Origin: an uncultured Aquimarina sp.
GTDB taxonomy: Bacteria; Bacteroidota; Bacteroidia; Flavobacteriales; Flavobacteriaceae
Direction: 5' to 3'
DNA: 64,000 nt
Assembly: GCA_947489195.1 (NCBI GenBank)
Contig: CANLCT010000021.1
Coordinates: 1-64,000, forward strand
Positions 8,054 to 15,323 of the stretch are shown one piece after another (the stretch's first letter is position 1; the number at the start of each line of letters is the position of its first letter). The notes beneath the pieces were generated by a model. The model saw only the letters and a list, made by a program, of their open reading frames with translations, was not told the origin of the DNA and made no database searches. The position numbers and the translations under genes were made by a program.

Positions 8054-9469
8054 CTAAGCCCCCCATTCGGTATGAAAAATACCTTCGCGATCGATGCGCT
8101 CATAGGTATGCGAACCAAAATGATCACGTTGCGCTTGTATTAAATTTAAAGGTAATTTACTACTAGTATAGGCATCAAAATAAGTCAATGAATTTGACAA
8201 GCCTGGTACAGGAATTCCATTTTTAGCAGCAAAAGCTACCACCTCACGTACTGCTGGAACAGCATTTTGTACGCGTTCCACAAAAGTTGGTGCCAATAAT
8301 AAATTAGGTAAGTTTTTATCTTCTTTAAAAGCGACAGTAATATCTTCCAATAATGCTGCTCTAATTATACAACCTGCTCTCCAAATTTGTGCAATTAAAC
8401 TTAAATCTAAGTTATAACCATACTCTTTAGAAGCATCAGTTAATTGATGTAATCCTTGAGCATAAGCAGTTATAAATGCAAAATACAATGACTGTTCTGC
8501 CAATGCTACCAACTTCTCTTTTTCTATTTCCTCAACTTCAGGTCTTCCGTAAAGGGCATCTGCTTTTATACGTTCGTCCTTTAATGCCGAAATTTCGCGC
8601 ATACTTACTGCAATATCAATAGTAGGTACAGGAATCCCTAAATCCATTGCATTTTGTGATGTCCACTTCCCTGTTCCTTTTTGTTTTGCTTTATCTAAAA
8701 TTAAATCAACAATACGTTGGTCAGTTAATTCATCTTCCTGCAAAAATATTTCAGAAGTAATTTGCACTAAAAAAGACTGTAAACGTCCTTCATTCCACTT
8801 TGCAAAAATCTGATGTAATTCATCATTAGTAAACTTGGCTGACTTGCGTAACAAATCATAAATTTCAGAAGTCAACTGCATCATTCCATACTCAATACCA
8901 TTGTGTACCATTTTTACATAGTTCCCTGCTGATTTTGGCCCAAGATAAGCTACACAAGGTTTCCCATCTGATGCTTTTGCCGAAACTGCATCAAAAATTG
9001 GTTTGATGTATTTGTATGAAGGCTCCGATCCACCTGGCATAATACTTGGTCCTCTTCGAGCTCCTTTAGCACCTCCAGATACTCCTACACCTAAAAAGTG
9101 AATTCCTTTTTCGGTAAGGTAAGCCTCTCTCCTATCAGTATCTGTATAAAATGAATTTCCTCCGTCAATTAACAAATCACCTTCTTCAATAAAAGGTAAT
9201 AAACTTTCAATAACCATATCTACTGGCTTACCAGCTGGCACTAACATCATTATTTTACGAGGAGTACTCAAGTTAGCAACAAACTCTTGAGTAGATGTAG
9301 TAGCATCTACCTTATCAGTATCACCACCTTCTTCTTTTAAAGCAGTTACTTGCTCTTCGCTTAGGTCTAAGCCATATGCAGTAAAGCCATTATCTGCAAC
9401 ATTTAAAATGAAATTGCGTCCCATGACACCTAAACCAATTAATCCGAAATCATACTTTTTTGTACTCAT
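8054..9469 (-). CDS. gnd: 6-phosphogluconate dehydrogenase, decarboxylating
   Basis: Catalyses the NADP-dependent oxidative decarboxylation of 6-phosphogluconate to ribulose 5-phosphate, the third step of the oxidative pentose phosphate pathway. The 471-residue length is usual for the dimeric enzyme. The N-terminal Rossmann fold has GLGVMGRNF; the substrate-binding segment GVSGGAKGARRGPSIMPGG, the catalytic NYVKMVHNGIEYG and the C-terminal DHFGSHTYERID are intact. It is transcribed away from zwf across a 266-base region, so the two dehydrogenases of the pathway form a divergent pair. Confidence 0.97.
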   Translation of the reverse strand: MSTKKYDFGLIGLGVMGRNFILNVADNGFTAYGLDLSEEQVTALKEEGGDTDKVDATTSTQEFVANLSTPRKIMMLVPAGKPVDMVIESLLPFIEEGDLLIDGGNSFYTDTDRREAYLTEKGIHFLGVGVSGGAKGARRGPSIMPGGSEPSYKYIKPIFDAVSAKASDGKPCVAYLGPKSAGNYVKMVHNGIEYGMMQLTSEIYDLLRKSAKFTNDELHQIFAKWNEGRLQSFLVQITSEIFLQEDELTDQRIVDLILDKAKQKGTGKWTSQNAMDLGIPVPTIDIAVSMREISALKDERIKADALYGRPEVEEIEKEKLVALAEQSLYFAFITAYAQGLHQLTDASKEYGYNLDLSLIAQIWRAGCIIRAALLEDITVAFKEDKNLPNLLLAPTFVERVQNAVPAVREVVAFAAKNGIPVPGLSNSLTYFDAYTSSKLPLNLIQAQRDHFGSHTYERIDREGIFHTEWGA

Positions 9470-9735
9470 CTTTTACAACTATTTAATTTTTTACAACAAT
9501 ACTGCTGATATATTTAAAACTTAATTTCTTTGTCAAAATACGTAGCTAAGTCTTGAATTATCTAGTATCTTCGCGAAGCAATATAATTCTTTTTTAAATC
9601 AAAAGAATTCACTGCATTTACTGACAAAAGATGCGCAAAAATAGCCAAAATGTTGTTTCTTTTTGCAGTTATTTAACGTAAAAATTATTTTAAATTACTT
9701 AAGTACTCTAAGTAATTACAAATTACAAAACGCAT
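9470..9735. promoter_or_regulatory. Divergent gnd/zwf control region
   Basis: A 266-base region between the divergent starts. On the minus strand TATTTTTG (9636-9643 on plus) fits the TAnnTTTG minus-7 box and would give gnd a leader of about 160 bases; no good minus-33 box is seen. A 10-bp palindrome CTTCGCGAAG at 9569-9578, the only G/C-rich spot here, is a candidate operator. No zwf promoter was recognised. Confidence 0.4.
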
Positions 9736-11259
9736 ATGAAAAAAGGAGATAATCAGTTACTCGTTATTTTTGGAGCTTCAGGTGACCTTTGTGTTCGAAA
9801 ATTAATTCCTGCCATTTATAACTTATATAAAGGCGGCCACCTTGCAGAAAACTTTGCTGTTCTTGGTACCAGTCGTAGTAATTTAACTGATGAAGAGTTT
9901 AGAACTAAAGTGGTTACTGAAAGTCAATTTTTAGCCGATTCCATTTCTGGTGAAGCTAAACATTTTATTAAAACATTTGCTGATAAATTATTTTATGAAG
10001 ATTTAGGAAATTCATACGAAGAGCCTTTTATAGGACTCAGCAAACGTATACAAACGCTAAATACCGAATTAAAACTTGACAACAATGTCATTTTTTACCT
10101 GTCAACACCTCCAGGAATTTATGAGCTTATTGCTAAAAATTTAAAAGAGCAAGGCTTAACAAATGAAGATAAAGGTTGGAAACGAATTATTGTTGAAAAA
10201 CCTTTTGGATATAGTTTAGCAACTGCTCAAAACTTAAATAAAGGATTACAGAAATACTTTAATGAAAGTCAAATTTACCGCATTGATCATTATTTAGGTA
10301 AAGAGACCGTTCAAAACCTATTGGTAACTCGTTTTGCAAATAGTATTTTTGAACCATTATGGAACCGAAATTACATTAACCATATCGAAATCACCAATGC
10401 CGAAAGTGTGGGTGTAGGTAATCGAGGAGGTTATTATGACAAATCGGGCGCATTACGTGATATGTTCCAAAACCATTTAATGCAAATTTTATCCTTAGTT
10501 GCTATGGAACCACCTATTGATTCGCAACCCGAATCCATTAGAAACGAAAAAGTAAAAGCTTTACAATCCATAAGGCATTTGAATGAAGCTACTTTTTATG
10601 ACAATACCACTCGAGGTCAATATTTAGCTTCCACTATAAATGGAGAAAAGGTAAAAGGTTATAGAGAGGAAGAAGGGGTTGATCCAAATTCAATGACCGA
10701 AACCTATGCGGCACTTAAGTTTTATATTGACAATTGGCGCTGGAAAGATGTTCCTTTTTATGTACGTACCGCTAAATGTATGCCTACCAAAGTGACAGAA
10801 GTTGTTATTCATTTTAAACCAAGTCATCACCGTTTGTTTGAAGGAACAAATTCGGATAATCGTTTAATTATTCGTATTCAGCCCGACGAAGGAATTTTGA
10901 TGAAATTTGGTGTAAAAGTACCAGGACAAGGTTTTAAAGTTGAAACCGCTAACCTTGACTTCCACTATACTGATTTAGTAGACACCTATGTAATGGAAGC
11001 CTATGAGCGTTTGTTATTAGATGCTATGCAAGGTGATGCCACATTATACGCTCGCGCAGATGAGGTGGAGGCAGCTTGGGCTTTTGTAGATCCCATATTA
11101 AAACGTTGGGAAAACAATGACGATAAAATGCATGGGTATCCTGCAGGTACTTGGGGGCCTAAATTTTCAGATCAACTGTTCAAAGGCAATGTTGGTGGAG
11201 ATGGCTTTAGAAATCCAGGCCCTAATTTAACTGATAGTGAAGATTATTGCGAATTGTAA
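9736..11259 (+). CDS. zwf: Glucose-6-phosphate 1-dehydrogenase
   Basis: Oxidises glucose 6-phosphate to 6-phosphogluconolactone with NADP(+), the entry step of the oxidative pentose phosphate pathway. The 507-residue protein has the dinucleotide-binding GASGDLCVRKLIPA at the N-terminus, the IVEKPFG segment, and the signature RIDHYLGKETVQN with the substrate-binding Lys and catalytic His region. The C-terminal alpha+beta domain ends normally. The genes for the other two steps are in the window, gnd divergent and pgl 2.3 kb downstream. The usual tight zwf-pgl order is broken here by four intervening genes or remnants. Confidence 0.97.
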   Translation: MKKGDNQLLVIFGASGDLCVRKLIPAIYNLYKGGHLAENFAVLGTSRSNLTDEEFRTKVVTESQFLADSISGEAKHFIKTFADKLFYEDLGNSYEEPFIGLSKRIQTLNTELKLDNNVIFYLSTPPGIYELIAKNLKEQGLTNEDKGWKRIIVEKPFGYSLATAQNLNKGLQKYFNESQIYRIDHYLGKETVQNLLVTRFANSIFEPLWNRNYINHIEITNAESVGVGNRGGYYDKSGALRDMFQNHLMQILSLVAMEPPIDSQPESIRNEKVKALQSIRHLNEATFYDNTTRGQYLASTINGEKVKGYREEEGVDPNSMTETYAALKFYIDNWRWKDVPFYVRTAKCMPTKVTEVVIHFKPSHHRLFEGTNSDNRLIIRIQPDEGILMKFGVKVPGQGFKVETANLDFHYTDLVDTYVMEAYERLLLDAMQGDATLYARADEVEAAWAFVDPILKRWENNDDKMHGYPAGTWGPKFSDQLFKGNVGGDGFRNPGPNLTDSEDYCEL

Positions 11260-11289
11260 TTACACCCGCAAATAATATCATAATCGTAT

Positions 11290-11324
11290 AAAAACTCCAA
11301 AAATTAAAATTTGGAGTTTTTTTT
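11290..11324 (+). terminator. Intrinsic terminator of zwf
   Basis: AAAACTCCAAA and TTTGGAGTTTT arms with an 8-base loop are followed by a T run, about 30 bases behind the zwf stop. Confidence 0.85.
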
Positions 11325-11328
11325 ATAA

Positions 11329-11511
11329 GCTTTTGCAGTAATTTCTTCTAAACCTTTAGTAAAAACTACTTACTCATTAGACTGGAGAGGCACTAGTTTT
11401 GAAAGTGATTCGCAAGTATTAAATAGTAACGTATCTACTTTCACCATTGGTACAGGTGTAGCATTTTTTATTAATAAGTTTATTTCTATAAATGTAGAAT
11501 TAGATTATTAA
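11329..11511 (+). pseudogene. 3' remnant of an outer-membrane beta-barrel gene
   Basis: A 60-codon open frame without any start codon runs from 11329 to the TAA at 11509. It reads KPLVKTTYSLDWRG, then STFTIGTGVAFFINKFISI and ends in NVELDY. The alternating hydrophobic pattern, the aromatic-rich strands and the terminal aromatic residue are what the last three strands of a small outer-membrane beta-barrel look like. It starts immediately after the zwf terminator and ends five bases before the next gene, so the 5' part has been deleted. Confidence 0.6.
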
Positions 11512-11515
11512 AAAC

Positions 11516-12208
11516 CTATTCTATAACGATACCCTTTAATTTTTCCTCATTTTTCTTTAGTTGTTCTTTACCTCTTTTGATAGTCTTATCTAACTCACTA
11601 AGCTTTTCTTCCGCTTTTTTAATAGCTTCTTCTTTTTTTGAAATCTCTTCAGTTGATGGAGTGTCTTTTCCTTTTTGTTCTTTTAGTTTTTCTAGACGCT
11701 CTCTAGCTGCTTTAATTTTTTCTTTTCCTCTAGCAATATGTGTTTCTTCATCATTTAGCTCAGCTTTTTCTTTTTTTACTTTATTTCTTGCTGCTGCCGC
11801 TCGTTGTTTACCGAATTCCCTTCCTGTTAGACCACTTTCTTTAGAATATCCTTGTTTTTTCTCTATTTTTTCTTTGAGATCTTTTTCTTTCTTTTCCTTT
11901 TTCCCCTTCACGCTCTCTATTTCATCCTCATAATCACCTTTGCCATCTTCCTTAACTTTTTCGGTTTTCTTTAATGCCTTATTTGCTTTTTTTTGAGCTT
12001 GATCTTTTTTCTCTTTTCCTTTGTCCTTAATTTTTTCGATATCTTCTCCTTTATCTTTTCCTTTTTGAAATTGTTTATCTGCTTTTCTAGCTTCTCTCTC
12101 TAAGGCTTTTTGTTCTTTTTTAAGTTTTGCTTCTACTGATTTTCCTTGTGCATAGGTTCCTGTCGACAAGCCCATCATAAGGCCCATCAATAATATAATA
12201 TGTTTCAT
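11516..12208 (-). CDS. Secreted lysine-rich coiled-coil protein
   Basis: I do not recognise a family. The 230-residue protein begins with a clear Sec signal peptide (cleavage likely after TYA, before QGKS). The mature part is almost entirely Lys, Glu, Asp, Ala and Gln with heptad-like spacing, so it should form long charged helices or coiled coils; only one short break, around STEEIS (about residue 188), is visible. It has no Cys in the mature part. It lies head-to-tail with a small lipoprotein of similar K/E-rich composition. Homology searches with this protein will be dominated by low complexity. Confidence 0.65.
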   Translation of the reverse strand: MKHIILLMGLMMGLSTGTYAQGKSVEAKLKKEQKALEREARKADKQFQKGKDKGEDIEKIKDKGKEKKDQAQKKANKALKKTEKVKEDGKGDYEDEIESVKGKKEKKEKDLKEKIEKKQGYSKESGLTGREFGKQRAAAARNKVKKEKAELNDEETHIARGKEKIKAARERLEKLKEQKGKDTPSTEEISKKEEAIKKAEEKLSELDKTIKRGKEQLKKNEEKLKGIVIE

Positions 12209-12248
12209 AATTTTTAAATTTGTATTGACTTAAGAATACCGTAGGTTT

Positions 12249-12455
12249 TTAAATATTATCCAATGCATCTAGTGCATCATCTAATTCTTTAGATTTCGTT
12301 TTTACTTCATTCGAAATATCATCTAATGACTTTTCTACTTTTTTTAATTCAACTTTAGTTTCATTAGGTAATTCTTTTGAAGGTGTTTTCTTTTTATCGG
12401 TACAAGCAATTAATGTTATTGCTAAAATACTCAAACTGACAATGTATTTTTTCAT
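12249..12455 (-). CDS. Small lipoprotein with helical K/E-rich tail
   Basis: I start this gene at the ATG at 12455, not at 12491, because residue 13 of the longer frame begins a textbook lipoprotein signal, MKKYIVSLSILAITLIAC. The 68-residue product has the lipid-anchor Cys at position 18 and a tail of about 50 residues, VELKKVEKSLDDISNEVKTK and onward, predicted to be one amphipathic helix. Such short helical lipoproteins are common in Bacteroidota but have no assigned function. It lies 40 bases upstream of the secreted coiled-coil gene on the same strand, so they may be co-transcribed. Confidence 0.6.
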   Translation of the reverse strand: MKKYIVSLSILAITLIACTDKKKTPSKELPNETKVELKKVEKSLDDISNEVKTKSKELDDALDALDNI

Positions 12456-12815
12456 AATAAAAGTAAAATAAATTGATTGAAAATTAACCATTATTTTTGA
12501 TTTTCAGATACTTAATGTATTTTTTTTTTTAATATTCTCAAACAACTTCAAATTAATTCTCCTTCATAACTGGCTTATTATATTATACCATTAGTGTTCT
12601 AAACGATCAAATAAGGAAAATTTAGGCTGTCTATAAAATAACTCTACATTTTTGAGCAAAAAAATCGACATAAAACCACAAAACAAGCCGAATAACAATA
12701 TTGACTAAAAAAAATTGCGCATCCACCCTTTTTTCTTACATTTTAAGCATAAAAAATTATATATTTAAAAAAATTAACATACTGATTTTCAGTATAAAAA
12801 ATTAATACATTTATT
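12456..12815. other. AT-rich intergenic region, no gene seen
   Basis: About 360 bases between divergent genes. I see no coding frame and no full promoter. A short inverted repeat ACTGA/TCAGT-like element (ACTGATTTTCAGT, 12781-12793) lies 23 bases before the next start and could form a small hairpin in the leader. Confidence 0.5.
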
Positions 12816-13427
12816 ATGAAAAAATTTTTACTTCCTTTACTAGCTGTAGCAGCATTTAATTTTGGAACTGCTCAAGAAGAATCTATTCGTTTTGGTGCCA
12901 AAGCTGGTTTAAACTTATCTAATATAGTAGGTGATTTTGACGATAACAATGACACTAAAATTGGTTTAAATATTGGAGCTGTTGTTGAGATTCCTGTAAC
13001 CGAAAAATTTGCTATTCAACCAGAATTATTATTTTCTACACAAGGTGCAAAAGCAGAATTTGATGATGTAGAGCTTAGCTCAACAGGAGAAATAATAAAT
13101 ATTAAGGAAGAAGCTGAAGCGAATTTAAATTATGTTAATATTCCTATAATGGCTAAATATTATATTGCCCAAGGTTTTAGTTTACAAGCCGGTCCGCAAA
13201 TTGGTATTTTAATATCTGCTGAAGATAAAGATGGTGAAGATTTTAAAGATACAACAAGCGCTATTGATTTTGGTTTAAACTTTGGAGCTGGTTACCAATT
13301 AGCCTCTGGAATTTTCTTTGATGCACGTTACAACTTAGGTCTTTCTAATATTAATGATCTTGAAGGTGATGAAGATTTTAGTCAAAAAAATAGTGTTATA
13401 TCTATTTCATTAGGATATAAATTCTAA
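12816..13427 (+). CDS. Outer-membrane beta-barrel (porin family) protein
   Basis: A 203-residue protein with a Sec signal peptide (cleavage near GTAQ-EE) and the layout of the PF13568-type outer-membrane beta-barrel: IRFGAKAGLNLSNI opening strand, repeated ELLFSTQGAK- and LNYVNIPIMAKYY-type strands, a FSLQAGPQIG strand and a final aromatic residue in SISLGYKF. It should form an eight-stranded barrel in the outer membrane. The function of this family is mostly structural or unknown. It has a strong terminator directly behind, and a second member of the family is at 42700-43242. Confidence 0.85.
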   Translation: MKKFLLPLLAVAAFNFGTAQEESIRFGAKAGLNLSNIVGDFDDNNDTKIGLNIGAVVEIPVTEKFAIQPELLFSTQGAKAEFDDVELSSTGEIINIKEEAEANLNYVNIPIMAKYYIAQGFSLQAGPQIGILISAEDKDGEDFKDTTSAIDFGLNFGAGYQLASGIFFDARYNLGLSNINDLEGDEDFSQKNSVISISLGYKF

Positions 13428-13484
13428 TGTTATAATTTACTATTCTTTACAAAGAAATTCTTTTTAGAGAAAATTATATTATTT

Positions 13485-13523
13485 TGCGGTTAAATGACAC
13501 ATTTCATTTAACCGCATTTTTTT
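13485..13523 (+). terminator. Strong hairpin with T7 directly before pgl
   Basis: TGCGGTTAAATG and CATTTAACCGCA form a perfect 12-bp stem with an 8-base loop, followed by seven T. It ends the porin transcript. The T run ends only three bases before the pgl start codon. Confidence 0.9.
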
Positions 13524-13526
13524 ACT

Positions 13527-14246
13527 ATGATACTAAAAGTATACCCTAACAAAAACGAAGTAGCTAAAGCTTTTTCGGAATATTTAAAAGAATTAATTAC
13601 AGCGACTAACAATCCTATTCATATTGCGCTTTCTGGTGGTAGTACACCTAAAGCCATTTTTGATTTTATGGCTGAGAACTATAAAGAAAGTATCGATTGG
13701 AGTAAATTACATTTGTATTGGGGTGATGAGCGTTGTGTTCCGCCTACTGATTCCGAAAGCAATTACAAAATGACAGTAGATCATTTGCTTTCAAAAATCA
13801 ATTTCCCTGAAGAAAATATTCACCGTGTACTTGGCGAAAATAATCCAGAAGAAGAAGCTATACGCTATGGAAAATTAATTGAAAAACAAATTCCGGGTGA
13901 TGAAGATGGTCCTTTATTTGACTTGGTTATATTAGGAATGGGTGATGATGGACATACCGCCTCTATTTTTCCTTACAATATAGAGTTATGGGATAGTGAA
14001 AACACCTGCGAGGTAGCACTTCATCCAGATTCTGGTCAAAAGCGTGTTACTATTACTGGTAATATTATTAATAATGCTAGAGAAGTTGCTTTTTTGGTTA
14101 CAGGAGCATCAAAAGAAGAAAAAGTAAAAACTATTATTAATGAAGAAGATGGTTTTGAAAAATTTCCTGCTGCTTTGGTAGCTCCTTATTCGGAACAACT
14201 AACTTGGTTTTTAGACGAAGCTGCTGCAAAAAGCCTTGATTTATAA
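13527..14246 (+). CDS. pgl: 6-phosphogluconolactonase
   Basis: Hydrolyses 6-phosphogluconolactone to 6-phosphogluconate, linking the zwf and gnd reactions in this window. The 239-residue protein belongs to the NagB/SOL (DevB) type: the phosphate-binding ALSGGSTPKAIF near residue 33, WGDERCVPP, and the active-site loop GMGDDGHTASIFP around residue 130 are all present. The start is fixed by the N-terminal LKVYPNKNEVAKAF typical of the family. The start codon follows the hairpin and T run of the upstream terminator by three bases, so its own promoter must overlap that hairpin or read-through must supply the transcript. Confidence 0.96.
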   Translation: MILKVYPNKNEVAKAFSEYLKELITATNNPIHIALSGGSTPKAIFDFMAENYKESIDWSKLHLYWGDERCVPPTDSESNYKMTVDHLLSKINFPEENIHRVLGENNPEEEAIRYGKLIEKQIPGDEDGPLFDLVILGMGDDGHTASIFPYNIELWDSENTCEVALHPDSGQKRVTITGNIINNAREVAFLVTGASKEEKVKTIINEEDGFEKFPAALVAPYSEQLTWFLDEAAAKSLDL

Positions 14247-14294
14247 CACAATACACCATATAATTAGAATAATAAAATAGATTTACCTTTTTTC

Positions 14295-14319
14295 AAAAGC
14301 TGCTTAGGCAGCTTTTTTT
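14295..14319 (+). terminator. Intrinsic terminator of pgl
   Basis: AAAAGCTGC and GCAGCTTTT with a 4-base loop, followed by T7, lie 49 bases behind the pgl stop. Confidence 0.88.
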
Positions 14320-14363
14320 GTATCTTGAATTAAAATTAAATTACACGAAACCACATAACAATC

Positions 14364-14747
14364 ATGAAAGAAATTATAAATACTAAAAATGCCCCAGCAC
14401 CTATAGGACCTTATAATCAAGCTGTTTTAACGAACGATACCTTATATATTTCTGGCCAAATTGCTATAGACCCAAGTACTGGAAATTTAATTACCGATGC
14501 CATTACACTAGAAACAAAACAAGTACTTGAAAATTTAAAAGCCATACTTGCCGAGGCTAATTTTACTTTTGAAAACATTGTAAAAACAAGTATTTTTTTA
14601 AGCAATATGGAATACTTTGCTACAGTTAATGAAGTTTATGCCAGCTACTTTTCAAATGATTCAGCTCCGGCAAGAGAAACCGTAGCCGTTAATAGCTTAC
14701 CTAAAGGCGTAAATGTTGAAATTTCGGCAATAGCTGTAAGGTCTTAA
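14364..14747 (+). CDS. ridA: RidA family enamine/imine deaminase
   Basis: A 127-residue YjgF/YER057c/UK114 protein. RidA enzymes hydrolyse reactive 2-aminoacrylate and related enamines released by PLP enzymes, protecting other enzymes from damage. The opening NAPAPIGPYNQAV, the central LYISGQIAID, and the C-terminal SAPARETVAVNSLPKGVNVEI, which carries the catalytic-type Arg and the trimer interface, are intact. It is a single gene behind the pgl terminator. Confidence 0.95.
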   Translation: MKEIINTKNAPAPIGPYNQAVLTNDTLYISGQIAIDPSTGNLITDAITLETKQVLENLKAILAEANFTFENIVKTSIFLSNMEYFATVNEVYASYFSNDSAPARETVAVNSLPKGVNVEISAIAVRS

Positions 14748-14810
14748 CAAATTTTTCGGCTATTTACTAATACCCTAAAAAAATTATATCCCAATTTAAA
14801 ACCTACACCT

Positions 14811-15323
14811 ATGTCTACTAAAATAACCTTATTTTTTTTCGTTTTATTTAGTCAAATCTGTTTTTCGCAAAAAATGGACAATGCCACTTTAGAACAACTT
14901 TTTACTAAAGTTACTGATAGTGTTAATGGATATCCTGGTTATTGGGAAATAATACATCGAGACCAACAACTATTATGCATTACTGATGAGCAACATAATA
15001 GAATGCGAATTATATCGCCAATAGTACAAACCGACTCTTTAGACAAGGAACTTTTAATTGATGCATTAACAGCTAATTTTCATTCTGCCCTTGATGTAAA
15101 ATACGCTAACTCCAAAGGAATTATATGGTCAGTTTTTATACATCCCTTAAAAGAATTAAGCGAAAATGAAGTGGTTAGTGCTATTGAACAAGTGGTTAAT
15201 GCCGCTAAAAACTTTGGTACTACATTTTCAAGTACCGAAATGATTTTTGGAGGTACGGCTACGCCAACACAAAACGAAGAAGAAACTCCTGTAAAAGAAG
15301 TTCCTCCTGTGCGTAAACTTTAA
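14811..15323 (+). CDS. Small secreted protein, unknown
   Basis: A 170-residue protein with a Sec signal peptide (hydrophobic ITLFFFVLFSQICFSQ, cleavage after the first 19-20 residues). The mature part has an alpha/beta pattern with two amphipathic helices and a central four-strand region reminiscent of a chaperone-like or YbjN-like fold, but I cannot assign a family. The last 20 residues are Pro/Glu/Thr-rich and probably unstructured. It is convergent with the M16 peptidase: its stop codon ends exactly one base before that gene's stop begins. Confidence 0.6.
   Translation: MSTKITLFFFVLFSQICFSQKMDNATLEQLFTKVTDSVNGYPGYWEIIHRDQQLLCITDEQHNRMRIISPIVQTDSLDKELLIDALTANFHSALDVKYANSKGIIWSVFIHPLKELSENEVVSAIEQVVNAAKNFGTTFSSTEMIFGGTATPTQNEEETPVKEVPPVRKL

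Noticed and set aside
11577..11933. A 118-codon plus-strand frame rich in Ser and Phe opposite the coiled-coil gene.
   Set aside because: It is the mirror of the Lys/Glu-rich minus-strand gene; that gene has a signal peptide and normal codon pattern.
12621..12645. TTTAGGCTGTCTATAAAATA resembles the terminal repeats of some insertion sequences.
   Set aside because: No matching inverted end, no target duplication and no transposase remnant nearby.
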